Below, in pieces: positions 47,222-56,677 of a DNA stretch of 64,000 nucleotides. The notes below the pieces were generated by a model that was given only the letters and a program-made list of their open reading frames with translations, made no database searches and was not told the DNA's origin. Position 1 is the first letter of the stretch, and each line of letters begins with the position of its first letter. Both the position numbers and the translations under genes were made by a program. The DNA comes from Marinobacter sp. AC-23 (GTDB lineage Bacteria; Pseudomonadota; Gammaproteobacteria; Pseudomonadales; Oleiphilaceae): assembly GCF_001858325.1 (NCBI RefSeq), contig NZ_MBPP01000023.1:1-64000 (forward strand), in the 5' to 3' direction.

Positions 47222-48333
47222 ATGGAAGACGAAGAGTATTCGAGTGAACACATCAGTCCCCGATCCGGCAAAACTCTCGCAGACCTTTCTACGCCCATTT
47301 ATGGCCTCTTTATTCTGGGTGTGCTGTACACCTTGTATCTTGCCCATCAGATCATCTTGCCAATGGTGCTGGCGCTGCTGACAAGTTTGTTGCTGTCGCC
47401 TCTGGTTTCTCGCATGTGCAGTGGGTTGCGTATGCCCAGGGTGGTCAGTTCTCTGATTCTGGTGTTGCTGGTTCTTGGGGCTATTGCTGGTGTGTCTCTA
47501 GCGGTTGCCACGCCTGCGCTCGAGTGGGCGGGTAAGGCTCCTGAGGGGGTTTCTCGCCTGCTGGTCGGGGAAAGTGAGCTGAAACGCCAAATTAGCAAGG
47601 TTACAGAGTCTGCTAAAAAAGTGGAGGATTCTGTAAGCGAGTTCTCTGACACCAGCGATAAAAAGAAGGCCTCTGAGCCAACAACCGTGGTTCTGCAGAC
47701 CGATTCCTGGCGTGCTCAGCTTATGAACAAAGCCCGTGATGGTATTGCGGGTCTTGCGCTTGCTATGGCTCTCACGTACTTCCTGCTGGTTAGCGGCGAC
47801 AGGCTGGTGCTTAACTTTGTACGGCAGTTGCTAGAACTCATCGAAGAACCGTGTTGCGTATTACCCGGGATTCTCAGCATCAGATTGCACAGTATCTCGG
47901 GGTTCTTGGTATCAGCAATACATCTGTTGGGGTAGCTACCGGCCTGATGGCTTGGGCTGTCGGCTTGCCTGATCCGGCAGTATGGGGGCTGGTGGCTGGT
48001 CTGGCGCGCTTCATTCCTTATCTGGGTGTTATTCTCACCATCTTGATGCTGGCGGTCGTCTCGGCAGTGAGCTTGGATACTTTGTGGATGATGGCCATTG
48101 CGCCGGTCGGTTATCTGGCACTGACAACCATGGTGGGTTTCTTCATCGAGCCATGGATACACGGTTTTCGTATGGCGATTAATCCGGTGATTATTTTTGT
48201 TTCGATCTTTTTCTGGGGTTGGCTGTGGGGGCCGGTGGGCGTGTTGCTTGCGGTGCCGCTTATGACCGTTATTCAGGTGGTGTTGAAGCAGATTCCCAAG
48301 CTGCGACCCATTTACAAGGTAATTGCCCGTTAA
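47222..48333 (+). pseudogene. AI-2E family permease, frameshifted
   Basis: Two frames form one AI-2E/PerM-type transporter of about 370 residues. The first frame (47222-47935) carries the N-terminal helices (LYLAHQIILPMVLALLTSLL) and an extra-membrane domain; the second (from about 47851) continues with VLRITRDSQHQIAQYLG and the membrane part containing GLVAGLARFIPYLGVILTIL and WGPVGVLLAVPLM. One base added near 47852 (GAAGAACCGTGTTG) joins ELIEEP to VLRITRD. The gene is probably intact in the organism. Members include TqsA (AI-2 exporter) and Na+/H+ antiporters; the function here is open. Confidence 0.8.
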
Positions 48334-48443
48334 TGGGGCGTCCTTAAAAAATGGATACCCGCATCGCTCCCTGACACCTGCGTGAATGTCACCTATCCTG
48401 AGTGGATAGGTTTTGTTTCGCAGGCAGGGAGGATCCTTTATTC

Positions 48444-49589
48444 ATGACCCCGAACACTATGAAAGCCATGGTTCTTATTGGCCATGGCGATGTTGAAAAG
48501 CTTGAGTATAAAGACGTGCCCACGCCATCTCCGGCGCCGGGCGAGGTGCTGGTTAAGGTAACCGCTACCGCCAAAAACAATACCGATCGCAAAGCCCGGG
48601 AAGGGTTGTATCCCACTAAAAAGGGCGAAACCACCTCGTTTCAGATGGGGGGCAAGCCCACGCTTATTTTTCCCCGCATTCAGGGTGCCGACATTGCTGG
48701 CCGTGTTGTGGCTGTGGGCACTGGCGTGGACCCTGGCCGTATTGGCGATCGCGGCTTGTTAGATTTCAATATCTACGGGCATAACCGCCGGGACATCAAT
48801 CTAACCCCGGATTACTACGGCCATGGCGCAGACGGCGGTTACGCTGAATACGTGGTCGTTCCTTCAGATCAGTTCCATTGTGTACAAAATGACGAACTGG
48901 CCGATGCACAGCTCGCCGCAATGGGAATGTGTTCATACCAAACAGCCATGCACATGCTTACGTCGGCCCATGTAACAGCCGGGGAGCGTGTTCTTGTTAC
49001 CGGCGCAAGCGGCGGTGTTGGAACTGCGCTGATTCAGCTTTGTCGGATTATGGGTGCCATACCTTTCGCATTGAGTACATCGGATAAAGCCGCAGCCCTC
49101 ACAAAGCTGGGTGCAGAATCGGTGCTCGATCGTTCCGATATGGACAGCTTTGTGGAACGCGTTAAGGCCCAAACCGGTGGCAAACCCCTGGATGCGGTGA
49201 TGGACTTGGTGGGCGGCGATATGACCGACCGCTTTATCGACGCCATGATTTTCGACATGAACGCCCGTAAGACCTATCCACGACTGAGTATTGCCGGTGC
49301 CAGCGGCGGAAACGTCAGTGAAATCCTTTGGACACGCATCTACCTGTATCAGGTGCAAATTTTTGGCGTCTCTCACGGCACTCGGGAGGAGGCAGAGCAG
49401 CTTGTAGAGTGGATTCGTGGTGGGCAGCTTAAGCCGGTACTTCATGGCGCATTCCGGCTCTCGCAATTACATCAGGCGGAGCGCTATTTCATGAATCGCG
49501 GCAGCAATTATCTTGGCAAGATTGTTATTGTTCCGGATTCGCAATGGGATGAGCACGGCAAGCTTTGGTCTTTGGAGAGTAGCGCATGA
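48444..49589 (+). CDS. Zinc-independent alcohol dehydrogenase/quinone oxidoreductase-like protein (MDR)
   Basis: A 381-residue medium-chain dehydrogenase/reductase. The N-terminal GroES-like part has PGEVLVKVTATAKNNTDRKA and GADIAGRVVAVG; the Rossmann motif VTGASGGVGTALIQL is near residues 186-200. The usual structural-zinc cysteines of alcohol dehydrogenases are absent, so it is closest to quinone oxidoreductase-like enzymes, probably NADPH-dependent. The ATG at 48444 follows GGGAGGATC. Its stop overlaps the racemase-like gene by four bases, so they are co-translated and probably act on related compounds. Confidence 0.85.
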   Translation: MTPNTMKAMVLIGHGDVEKLEYKDVPTPSPAPGEVLVKVTATAKNNTDRKAREGLYPTKKGETTSFQMGGKPTLIFPRIQGADIAGRVVAVGTGVDPGRIGDRGLLDFNIYGHNRRDINLTPDYYGHGADGGYAEYVVVPSDQFHCVQNDELADAQLAAMGMCSYQTAMHMLTSAHVTAGERVLVTGASGGVGTALIQLCRIMGAIPFALSTSDKAAALTKLGAESVLDRSDMDSFVERVKAQTGGKPLDAVMDLVGGDMTDRFIDAMIFDMNARKTYPRLSIAGASGGNVSEILWTRIYLYQVQIFGVSHGTREEAEQLVEWIRGGQLKPVLHGAFRLSQLHQAERYFMNRGSNYLGKIVIVPDSQWDEHGKLWSLESSA

Positions 49590-50622
49590 GCCAGGAACTG
49601 ATCATTCAGCTTATGGATACCCACGCCGGCGGCGATGTCAGCCGCATTGTGACGGGCGGTATTAGTCCCCTACCGGGCGACAGTGTGCGAGCGCAAATGG
49701 AGTATCTGCGCGATAACGCCGATGGCTTGAGAAAATTGTTGTTGGAAGAGCCTTACGGCATCCCTGAGATGTCCGTTGATTTACTGGTTCCTCCTTCTGA
49801 TCCTCGTGCGGCGGCCGGGTACATCATCATGGAAGTGATGGGGTATCCGATTTACTCCGGCTCTAACACCATCTGCACGGCGACTGCCGTGCTTGAGGCT
49901 GGAATAGTGCCCAAGAAGGAGGGTAAGCAGAGCTTCCTGTTGGAGTCTCCTGCTGGGTTGGTCCGCATCGAAGCAATGGTTGAAAATGGCGTCGTTGAAG
50001 CAATCACCTGCGAAGGCCTGCCAAGCTACATCCATACCCATCGGGCAACTATCGATGTGCCGTCGCTCGGCACCGTAACCTACAGCGTGGCCTACAGCGG
50101 CGGATTCTACGCAATGGTGGATGCGGAGTCTCTGGGGTTTGATCTCACTTTGGATGAAGAACGTAAGCTGGCGCTTGCGGCCCACGCCATTGTCGAGGCG
50201 ATTCAGGCTGAGCAGGGCTTTTCTCACTACACTTTGGGCGATGTGGGGCCGCTGCCATTTCTGCATTTTATGGGGCCGGTACGCCTGGTGGCTGACGGGT
50301 ATTACCGTTCCCGCTCCGCCACCTACGTACACCCTGGAGTTATCTGCCGGAGCACTACCGGGACAGGCACTTCGGCACGGCTGGCTCTGATGAACCATGA
50401 AGGCTTATTCGCCCAGGAGATCGGCTTGAAACTGTGTCGCTTCGGGAAACAAGTTTTATTGGTGAGTTTTCCGCCGTAGAGCAGGAGAGTGGTTATCAGG
50501 TTGTGAAAAACACCATAACCGGGAAGAGCTATGTCGTAGCTCGTTCGGATATTGTGGTGAATTGCGAGGACTCGCTGGTGGACTGCAATGGGCTTCGTCA
50601 TATTCTCAGTAGCCAACTTTAA
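49586..50622 (+). pseudogene. Proline racemase/hydroxyproline epimerase-like protein, frameshifted, atypical active site
   Basis: A proline-racemase-fold protein in two frames. The first frame (49586-50479) includes THAGGDVSRIV near residues 12-22, and YSGSNTICTA near 90-99 where Cys-containing MCGHxT is usual; the C-terminal VICRSTTGTGTSA (252-264) replaces the usual DRSPCGTGT. The pair of catalytic residues is thus Ser91/Thr258 instead of Cys/Cys. The second frame (from about 50434) ends with SLRETSFIGEFSAVEQES and a typical C-terminus. One base added near 50434 joins the frames at about 345 residues, so the gene is probably intact. Thr in the second site is known in trans-3-hydroxyproline dehydratases; Ser in the first suggests a different activity. 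Confidence 0.75.
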
Positions 50623-50650
50623 TGGTGGCGCTTATACACCTAAAGTTTAC

Positions 50651-50662
50651 CTTTACGTAAAG
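50651..50662. promoter_or_regulatory. Palindrome CTTTACGTAAAG upstream of the acyl-CoA synthetase
   Basis: A perfect 12-base palindrome 54 bases before the start at 50716. TACGTA cores also occur at 52815, 54407 and 55736 before livG, livK and livH, so it may be a shared regulator site. Confidence 0.5.
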
Positions 50663-50715
50663 TGAAGGCTGTGTTAAATCTTCATCCATGCATTTAAAGA
50701 TAAAAATAGCAGGAG

Positions 50716-52382
50716 TTGATCATGAGCCTTCCGGAACACGCAGCTGTCTATAATAACTTCGATCCCGCCGCTCTGGAGGCGGACATTTTGGATGGAAGTC
50801 TGGAGAACGGGCTGAACGTCTGCCATGAAATTTGTGACAAGTGGGCGGCGGACCCAAAGCGAGTCGCTCTTTATTACGAAAAAGATGGCGGCGACGGAGT
50901 ACTTACTTTTGCTGAACTGAAGGAGCAGTCCGCTCGTTTTGCCAACTACCTGGCTTCGCAAGGCATAGGCAAAGGCGATCGAGTAGCTGCTCTGCTACCA
51001 AGAGGGCCTGAGTTGCTGATGGTGATTGCAGGCACACTGCGCGCTGGCGCGGTCTACCAGCCGTTGTTTACGGCATTCGGTTCTGGCGCTATTGAATATC
51101 GCCTTGAGCGAGCGGGAACCAAGCTGGTGGTCACCGACCCCACAAACTACCCCAAACTCAACGACGTAAAGAATTGCGCGCCGGCACTTTGTATTGATGC
51201 AAAAAGCATTGATGCAGAAAAAAATGGCGCTGATATTCCTGATTTCCGGAGTACGCTTGAAGCGCAGGAGCCAAGCTTTGAGCCGGTGATGATCAAGGGC
51301 GACGATCCGTTCCTGCAGATGTTTACCTCCGGCACCGTGGGCAAGTCCAAAGGCGTGGCCGTGCCTGCGCGTGCGCTGATGGGCTTCTATGTTTACATGA
51401 AGTACGCCATTGATCTGCGCGATGACGATGTGTTTTGGAACGTTGCCGATCCGGCTGGGCGTATGGTCTTTATTATGCAGTGGTTGGCCCACTCCTGATG
51501 GGGCACGCCACCCACTTTAATCCGGGCGCGTTTACCCCGGAATCCACCTACGACATGATTCGTAAGTACAAAATCACAAACCTTGCCGCTGCGCCCACTG
51601 CTTATCGCTTGCTGAAAGCCAACGACCATGTTCTGCCTGCAGGAGAGAACCTTGGCCTGCGTGTTGCCAGCAGCGCAGGCGAGCCACTGAACCCGGAAGT
51701 TGTTAGCTGGATCAAGAACCGCCATTACTGCCCGGTTACAGATCACTATGGTCAAACCGAAACCGGCATGACTTGCTGCAACTTCAACGCGCTTGAGCAT
51801 CCTGAGCGGCAGGGCTCGATGGGGTACTCATCTCCTGGCCACAGAGTGGTTGCCTTGAACGAGAAAAATGAAGAAGTGGGCGAGGGCGAAGTAGGGCAAA
51901 TTGCTGTGGATGTGAAGGCGTCCCCGTTGTTTCACTTTGATGGCTACACCTGGGGCGAAAAAGATCCCTTCGTGAACGGTTACTATCTCACCGGTGATAT
52001 GGCGATTTGCCACGGCGATGGTAGCTACTCATTCAGTGGTCGTGATGACGACATTATCTCCACGGCCGGTTATCGGGTTGGCCCCGCGGATGTGGAAAGC
52101 ACGCTGCTGGAACACGCGGCGGTTGCGGAATCTGGCGTGGTAGCAAAACCCGATGAGAAACGTGGCTCCATTATTAAGGCCTACGTGGTCATCAAGGGAG
52201 ACCAGCAGCCGGCAAGCGATCAAGCCCTGCGAGAAGAGCTGCAGGAGTTGGTTCGCCGGCGCCTCTCCACACATGCATTTCCGCGCGAAATTGAATTTGT
52301 GGAGGAGTTGCCGAAAACCCCTAGCGGTAAAATTCAACGCTTTGTGCTGCGTAACCGGGCACAAGAAGAGCCAGCTTCATGA
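50716..52382 (+). pseudogene. Acyl-CoA synthetase (AMP-forming), frameshifted
   Basis: Two frames form an ANL-superfamily ligase of about 555 residues. The first frame contains the ATP-binding P-loop FTSGTVGKSKGVAV near residue 199; it is broken at NVADP, where one base added near 51450 restores GWAYGLYYAVVGPLLMGHAT in the second frame. That frame carries YGQTETGM, YLTGDMAICHGDGSYSFSGR, the GYRVGPADVES hinge and the catalytic Lys of PKTPSGKIQR near the C-terminus. The length and pattern fit medium-chain or aromatic acyl-CoA synthetases. It overlaps the thioesterase gene by four bases. The gene is probably intact in the organism; substrate unknown. Confidence 0.85.
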
Positions 52383-52792
52383 AGATAACGTTTGAGGAGT
52401 TGGACAGGTTTCTGCAGGAGCAGTTTCCCCAGGGTGCCGCATACGGTAGCCTGAGGAAGCTTGGTGATGGTTGGGCCGAAATGAGCCTGGATGTCGATGA
52501 TGGGCATCTCAGGCCAGGCGGAACGGTATCCGGCCCGGTGATGATGGGGTTGGCAGATGTAACGCTGTATGCGGCGCTACTCAGCAGAATTGGGCTGGTG
52601 CCTCTGGCGGTTACCACCAACCTGAACATAAACTTTTTGCGCAAACCAGCCGCTCACACTCCAATATGGGCGAGGGCGACCATGCTCAAAGTGGGGCGCA
52701 CCATGGGGGTGGGGGAAGTGTTTGTCTACTCCGAAGGCGCAGAAGAGCCCGTTGCCCACTCAACGATGACCTACTCGATTCCACCAAAATAA
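52379..52792 (+). CDS. PaaI-type hot-dog thioesterase
   Basis: A 137-residue hot-dog thioesterase. The central RPGGTVSGPVMMGLADVTLYA segment contains the conserved Gly and Asp of PaaI-like enzymes, and TNLNINFLRKPAAHTPIWA follows. Members hydrolyse aryl- or short-chain acyl-CoAs, often relieving CoA sequestration beside a ligase. It is translationally coupled (ATGA) to the acyl-CoA synthetase. Confidence 0.85.
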   Translation: MKITFEELDRFLQEQFPQGAAYGSLRKLGDGWAEMSLDVDDGHLRPGGTVSGPVMMGLADVTLYAALLSRIGLVPLAVTTNLNINFLRKPAAHTPIWARATMLKVGRTMGVGEVFVYSEGAEEPVAHSTMTYSIPPK

Positions 52793-52801
52793 ACATGAGA
52801 A

Positions 52802-52833
52802 TTAGATTGACGCCTACGTAAACGTCAATCTAA
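52802..52833. promoter_or_regulatory. 11-base inverted repeat with TACGTA centre before livG
   Basis: Arms TTAGATTGACG (52802-52812) and CGTCAATCTAA (52823-52833) surround CCTACGTAAA. It lies between the thioesterase stop and the first ABC gene, so it may be a regulator site or a terminator-like hairpin. Confidence 0.5.
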
Positions 52834-52881
52834 CCTGTAAGCAAGTAAAACGTACAACAATAACAAAAGGTAGATTGGCCC

Positions 52882-53676
52882 ATGAGTGACCAATACGTAC
52901 TGGAGACCCAAAACCTTGTTAAAGAGTTCAAGGGCTTTGTTGCGGTCGATGACGTGAACCTGAAGATTCAGAAAGGCCACATTCACGCTCTGATCGGCCC
53001 TAATGGTGCGGGCAAAACCACAGTGTTTAACCTGCTTACCAAGTTTCTCATTCCCACACGCGGAAAAATCCTCTTTAAGGGTGAAGACATTACGCCTCTG
53101 AAGTCAGCGGCCATTGCCCGTAAAGGCATTGTTCGCTCGTTTCAGATCTCCGCTGTATTTCCCCATATGACGGCGCTGGAAAACATCCGTGTTGCATTGC
53201 AAAGCTTTGAGGGCAACTCTTTCAGCTTCTGGAAGTCCGGTATGTCTTTGAACAGGCTAAACGAGCGCGCCATGGAGCTTCTGGAGTCTGTTGGCCTGAC
53301 TGAGTTTGCGAACACCACCACTGTTGAGCTGGCTTATGGCCGCAAACGCGCGCTTGAGCTGGCCACTACGCTGGCCATGAAACCTGAAGTTCTGCTGCTT
53401 GATGAGCCGACTCAGGGTATGGGTACAGAAGATGTTGATCGCGTAGTCGAGCTTGTGCGTAAGGCGGCTGAGGGGCGGACGGTTCTAATGGTTGAACACA
53501 ACCTGAGCGTAGTCTCCAAGCTGTGCGACCGGATAACGGTTCTGGCGCAGGGCTCTGTGCTTACAGAGGGTGATTATGAGGCAGTTTCTGCCGACCCCCG
53601 TGTTCGCGAGGTGTACATGGGCACCGGTTCAAGTGGTGAGCGGGGAACAGAAGCCGATGTGGAGGCTACCCAATGA
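52882..53676 (+). CDS. Branched-chain-type ABC transporter ATPase (LivG-like)
   Basis: A 264-residue ATPase. Walker A GPNGAGKTTVFN is near residues 38-49, the signature segment ELAYGRKRALELA replaces the canonical LSGGQ (typical of LivG), and Walker B LLLDEPTQGM follows. It pairs with LivF-like, LivH/M permeases and a periplasmic binding protein encoded downstream, forming a complete HAAT (hydrophobic amino-acid) importer. The substrate need not be an amino acid: many catabolic clusters use this type for aromatic or organic acids. It overlaps the next gene by four bases. Confidence 0.92.
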   Translation: MSDQYVLETQNLVKEFKGFVAVDDVNLKIQKGHIHALIGPNGAGKTTVFNLLTKFLIPTRGKILFKGEDITPLKSAAIARKGIVRSFQISAVFPHMTALENIRVALQSFEGNSFSFWKSGMSLNRLNERAMELLESVGLTEFANTTTVELAYGRKRALELATTLAMKPEVLLLDEPTQGMGTEDVDRVVELVRKAAEGRTVLMVEHNLSVVSKLCDRITVLAQGSVLTEGDYEAVSADPRVREVYMGTGSSGERGTEADVEATQ

Positions 53677-54395
53677 GCCAGAACGCGGGAAAGGAATACG
53701 AGCAGCTGCGCATATCGGGGTTGCATGCGTTTTATGGCGAATCTCATGTTCTGCACGGTATTGAACTGATCGTTAACCGGGGCGAACTCGTCACACTGCT
53801 CGGCCGCAACGGCGCCGGGCGAAGTACCACGCTCAAGGCGATTATGAACATGGTGGGTCGGCGTACCGGCTCCATCATGATAAACGGTGAAGAGACCATG
53901 TCTTGTGCCCCCCACAACATTGCAAGGTTGGGTGTTGGGTATTGCCCCGAGCATCGGGGCATTTTTGCGTCACTCAGCGTTCAGGAAAACCTTACGTTGC
54001 CGCCAGTGGTGCGTAGCGGGGGTATGAGCCTGGAAGAAATTTACTCCATGTTTCCCAATCTCTATGAGCGCCGTTTTAGTCAGGGCACCAAGCTCTCGGG
54101 CGGAGAACAACAGATGTTGGCACTGGCGCGCATACTGCGCACCGGTGCCAACATGCTTTTGCTAGACGAAATAACCGAAGGCCTAGCGCCGGTTATTGTA
54201 GAGAAACTGGGGGAGGTTCTCCTGGCACTTAAAAAGAAAGGGCTTACCATTATCCTGGTCGAGCAGAACTTCCACTTTGCAGCGCCATTGGCCGATCGGC
54301 ATTACGTGGTTGAGCACGGCCAGATTGTGGAGGAAGTCAGCGCCAGTGAACTGCATGCAAAGCAGTCGGTGTTGGATGGCTATTTGGGTGTCTGA
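53673..54395 (+). CDS. Branched-chain-type ABC transporter ATPase (LivF-like), Arg in Walker A
   Basis: A 240-residue ATPase paired with the LivG-like gene (four-base overlap). The signature motif KLSGGEQQMLALAR is complete and Walker B reads LLLDEITEG. The Walker A reads GRNGAGRSTTLKAI: the normally invariant Lys is Arg (codon CGA) with no reading-frame problem around it. Arg in this place is known in a few LivF-like proteins, but it should weaken ATP binding or hydrolysis. So this subunit may be the less active half of an asymmetric ATPase pair. Confidence 0.85.
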   Translation: MSQNAGKEYEQLRISGLHAFYGESHVLHGIELIVNRGELVTLLGRNGAGRSTTLKAIMNMVGRRTGSIMINGEETMSCAPHNIARLGVGYCPEHRGIFASLSVQENLTLPPVVRSGGMSLEEIYSMFPNLYERRFSQGTKLSGGEQQMLALARILRTGANMLLLDEITEGLAPVIVEKLGEVLLALKKKGLTIILVEQNFHFAAPLADRHYVVEHGQIVEEVSASELHAKQSVLDGYLGV

Positions 54396-54473
54396 ACCCG
54401 AATGCGTACGTATGAAAGCAAAATAATAGCAACAAAAACCTGAACCAACGAAAACAGTCGCGGAGAAATAATA

Positions 54474-55687
54474 ATGACAATCATGAAAAAGCTTCTGACC
54501 ACAGCCGTTGCATCAGCCATGATGGTAGGCGGTGCCCAAGCAGAAATTAGCAACAATACCGTGAAAATCGGCTATTTGGCGGATATGTCCGGTACATACC
54601 GCGACTTGTCTGGCCCGAACGGTCTCAAGGCCCTTGAAATGGCCGTTGCTGATTTTGGCGGCAAAGTTAATGGTTCCAAAATCGAAATCGTCACAGCCGA
54701 CGACCGTAACAGCCAGATGTAGCTTCCAGCACTGTGCGCCGCTGGGTAGAAAACGACAACGTCGATATGGTGGCGGGTCTTGTTGCATCCTCTGTAACCA
54801 TTGCGACCACCAAAGTCCTAGAAGAGAACAACAAGCTTGGCTTGGTTAACGGCTCTGCGGCATCCAGTATTACCAATGAGCACTGCACCCCGAACCACAT
54901 TCACTACGCTTATGACACCTACCCACTGGCCAACGGCACCGCCGGGGCGATCGTTAAAGAGGGTGGCAAAACCTGGTATATCCTGACAGCCGACTACGCC
55001 TTTGGCCACTCGATGGAAAAGGATGTAACCGCAGTGGTTGAGAAAAACGGCGGAGAGGTGATAGGCAGTATTCGTCACCCATTCCCAACCCCTGATTTTT
55101 CTTCGTTCATTTTGCAGGCGCAGGCTTCTGGTGCCGATGTTATCGCGCTGGCAAACGCCGGCGCAGATACTACGAACGCAATTACCACCGCCGCAGAATT
55201 TGGTGTAACTCAGGCTGGTCAGACCATTGCGGGTCTCGTGGTGTTTCTGACTGATGTGCACGCACTTGGAACCGAAGTCGCTCAGGGTCTTCAACTGACC
55301 ACGGGCTGGTATTGGGATATGAACGACGAGGCCCGTGCCTGGTCTGACCGCTTTATGGAAGAAACCGGTGCCAGGCCAACCATGGTTCACGCAGGCATTT
55401 ATTCAAGCACGATTCAGTATCTGAATGCGATTGAGAAAACCGGTTCTGATGATTCGCAAATTGTACGCAAGCAGATGATGGATACACCTATCAACGATAT
55501 GTTCGCCACTAATGGCCGCATTCGGGAAGACGGCCGCATGGTACACGACATGTATCTGGCAGAGGTGAAAACGCCTGAAGAGTCGAGCGGTGAGTGGGAC
55601 CTGTACAAAATTGTCCGTACCATTCCAGCCGATGAAGCCTTCCGCCCACTCGCGGATAGCAGCTGCAAGCTCGTTAGCAGCAAATAG
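54474..55687 (+). pseudogene. ABC transporter periplasmic binding protein (LivK-like), frameshifted
   Basis: A type I periplasmic binding protein in two frames. The N-terminal frame has a Sec signal (LLTTAVASAMMVGGAQA) and KIGYLADMSGTYRDLSGPNG near residue 27 of the mature sequence; it stops after DDRNSQM. The second frame continues RRWVENDNVDMVAGLVASSV to the end at 55687. Changing CAGATG to CAGGATG (near 54717) restores SQDVASSTVRRW, so one base is missing and the gene is probably intact at about 404 residues. It binds the substrate of the Liv-type importer, which remains unknown. A long hairpin follows. Confidence 0.85.
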
Positions 55688-55700
55688 AACGTAGGCCAAG

Positions 55701-55728
55701 AAACTCTCCGGCGTTTGCCGGAGAGTTT
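55701..55728 (+). terminator. Strong hairpin after the binding-protein gene
   Basis: A 12-base perfect stem AAACTCTCCGGC/GCCGGAGAGTTT with a GTTT loop. Without a T-run it is likely to be an attenuator that gives more binding protein than permease. Confidence 0.6.
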
Positions 55729-55787
55729 GAAGCACTACGTAAAATAAAAACTGGTTCAACGTTTGTGCTGCTTTTGGAGTTAGCAAC

Positions 55788-56675
55788 ATGTCCATGATAT
55801 TCGGCGTGCCCATGGCGGTGCTCTATGGTCAGCTTCTGATTGGGGTCATCAATGGTGCCTTTTACGCGCTTTTGAGCCTCGGGCTGGCTGTTATTTTCGG
55901 TCTTCTTAAAATTATAAATTTCGCCCATGGTGCTATGTACATGCTCGGTGCTATGGGCACTGTTATCCTGTTTGACACCCTGGGCGTCAATTACTGGGTG
56001 GCGCTTTTCCTGGCACCGGTGCTGGTTGGCACCGTCGGGGTGCTTATTGAGTATTTTCTGCTTCGCCGTATCGCCGGGCAGGATCATATTTACAGCCTCC
56101 TTCTGACCTTCGGCGTCGCGCTCATCATGCAGGGCATTCTCACCAATATTTATGGTGTGTCTGGCCTTCGTTATTCAATGCCAGATGTGTTTAAAGGCGG
56201 TGTAAACCTTGGGTTTATGTTCCTGCCTTTCTATCGAGCCTGGGTGATTGTGGCAGCTCTTATCGTGTGCTTCGGTACCTGGTTCATGATTGAGAAAACC
56301 AAACTTGGTGCCTACTTGCGAGCAGGCACTGAGGATTCCCAGCTTATGCAGGGGTTTGGTATCAACGTACCTCTACTGGTCAGCCTTACTTACGGGTTTG
56401 GTGTCATGCTAGCTGCGTTTGCGGGTGTGCTAGCTGCGCCCATTTACTCGGTAACCCCCGTGATGGGCTCCCATATCCTGATTGTCGTGTTTGCTGTGGT
56501 GGTTATCGGTGGGCTTGGTTCCATCGGTGGGGCCATTATCACTGGCATCCTCATGGGCGTTGTTGAAGGGCTAACCAAAACCTTTTACCCGCCCGCATCG
56601 TCTGCTGTGATTTTCCTGGTTATGGTCGTCGTGCTGATGGTCCGACCCAGTGGCCTGTTCGGCAAGGAGGCGTAA
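55788..56675 (+). CDS. Branched-chain-type ABC transporter permease (LivH-like)
   Basis: A 295-residue permease with eight or nine hydrophobic helices and LivH signatures: GLINGAFYALLSLGLAVIFG-like start (LIGVINGAFYALLSLG), INFAHGAMYMLGA, and near the end VVVIGGLGSIGGAIITGIL with LVMVVVLMVRPSGLFG. Length matches LivH (about 300). The ribosome site TTTTGGAG precedes the ATG. The LivM-like partner starts two bases after its stop. Confidence 0.92.
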   Translation: MSMIFGVPMAVLYGQLLIGVINGAFYALLSLGLAVIFGLLKIINFAHGAMYMLGAMGTVILFDTLGVNYWVALFLAPVLVGTVGVLIEYFLLRRIAGQDHIYSLLLTFGVALIMQGILTNIYGVSGLRYSMPDVFKGGVNLGFMFLPFYRAWVIVAALIVCFGTWFMIEKTKLGAYLRAGTEDSQLMQGFGINVPLLVSLTYGFGVMLAAFAGVLAAPIYSVTPVMGSHILIVVFAVVVIGGLGSIGGAIITGILMGVVEGLTKTFYPPASSAVIFLVMVVVLMVRPSGLFGKEA

Positions 56676-56677
56676 TC

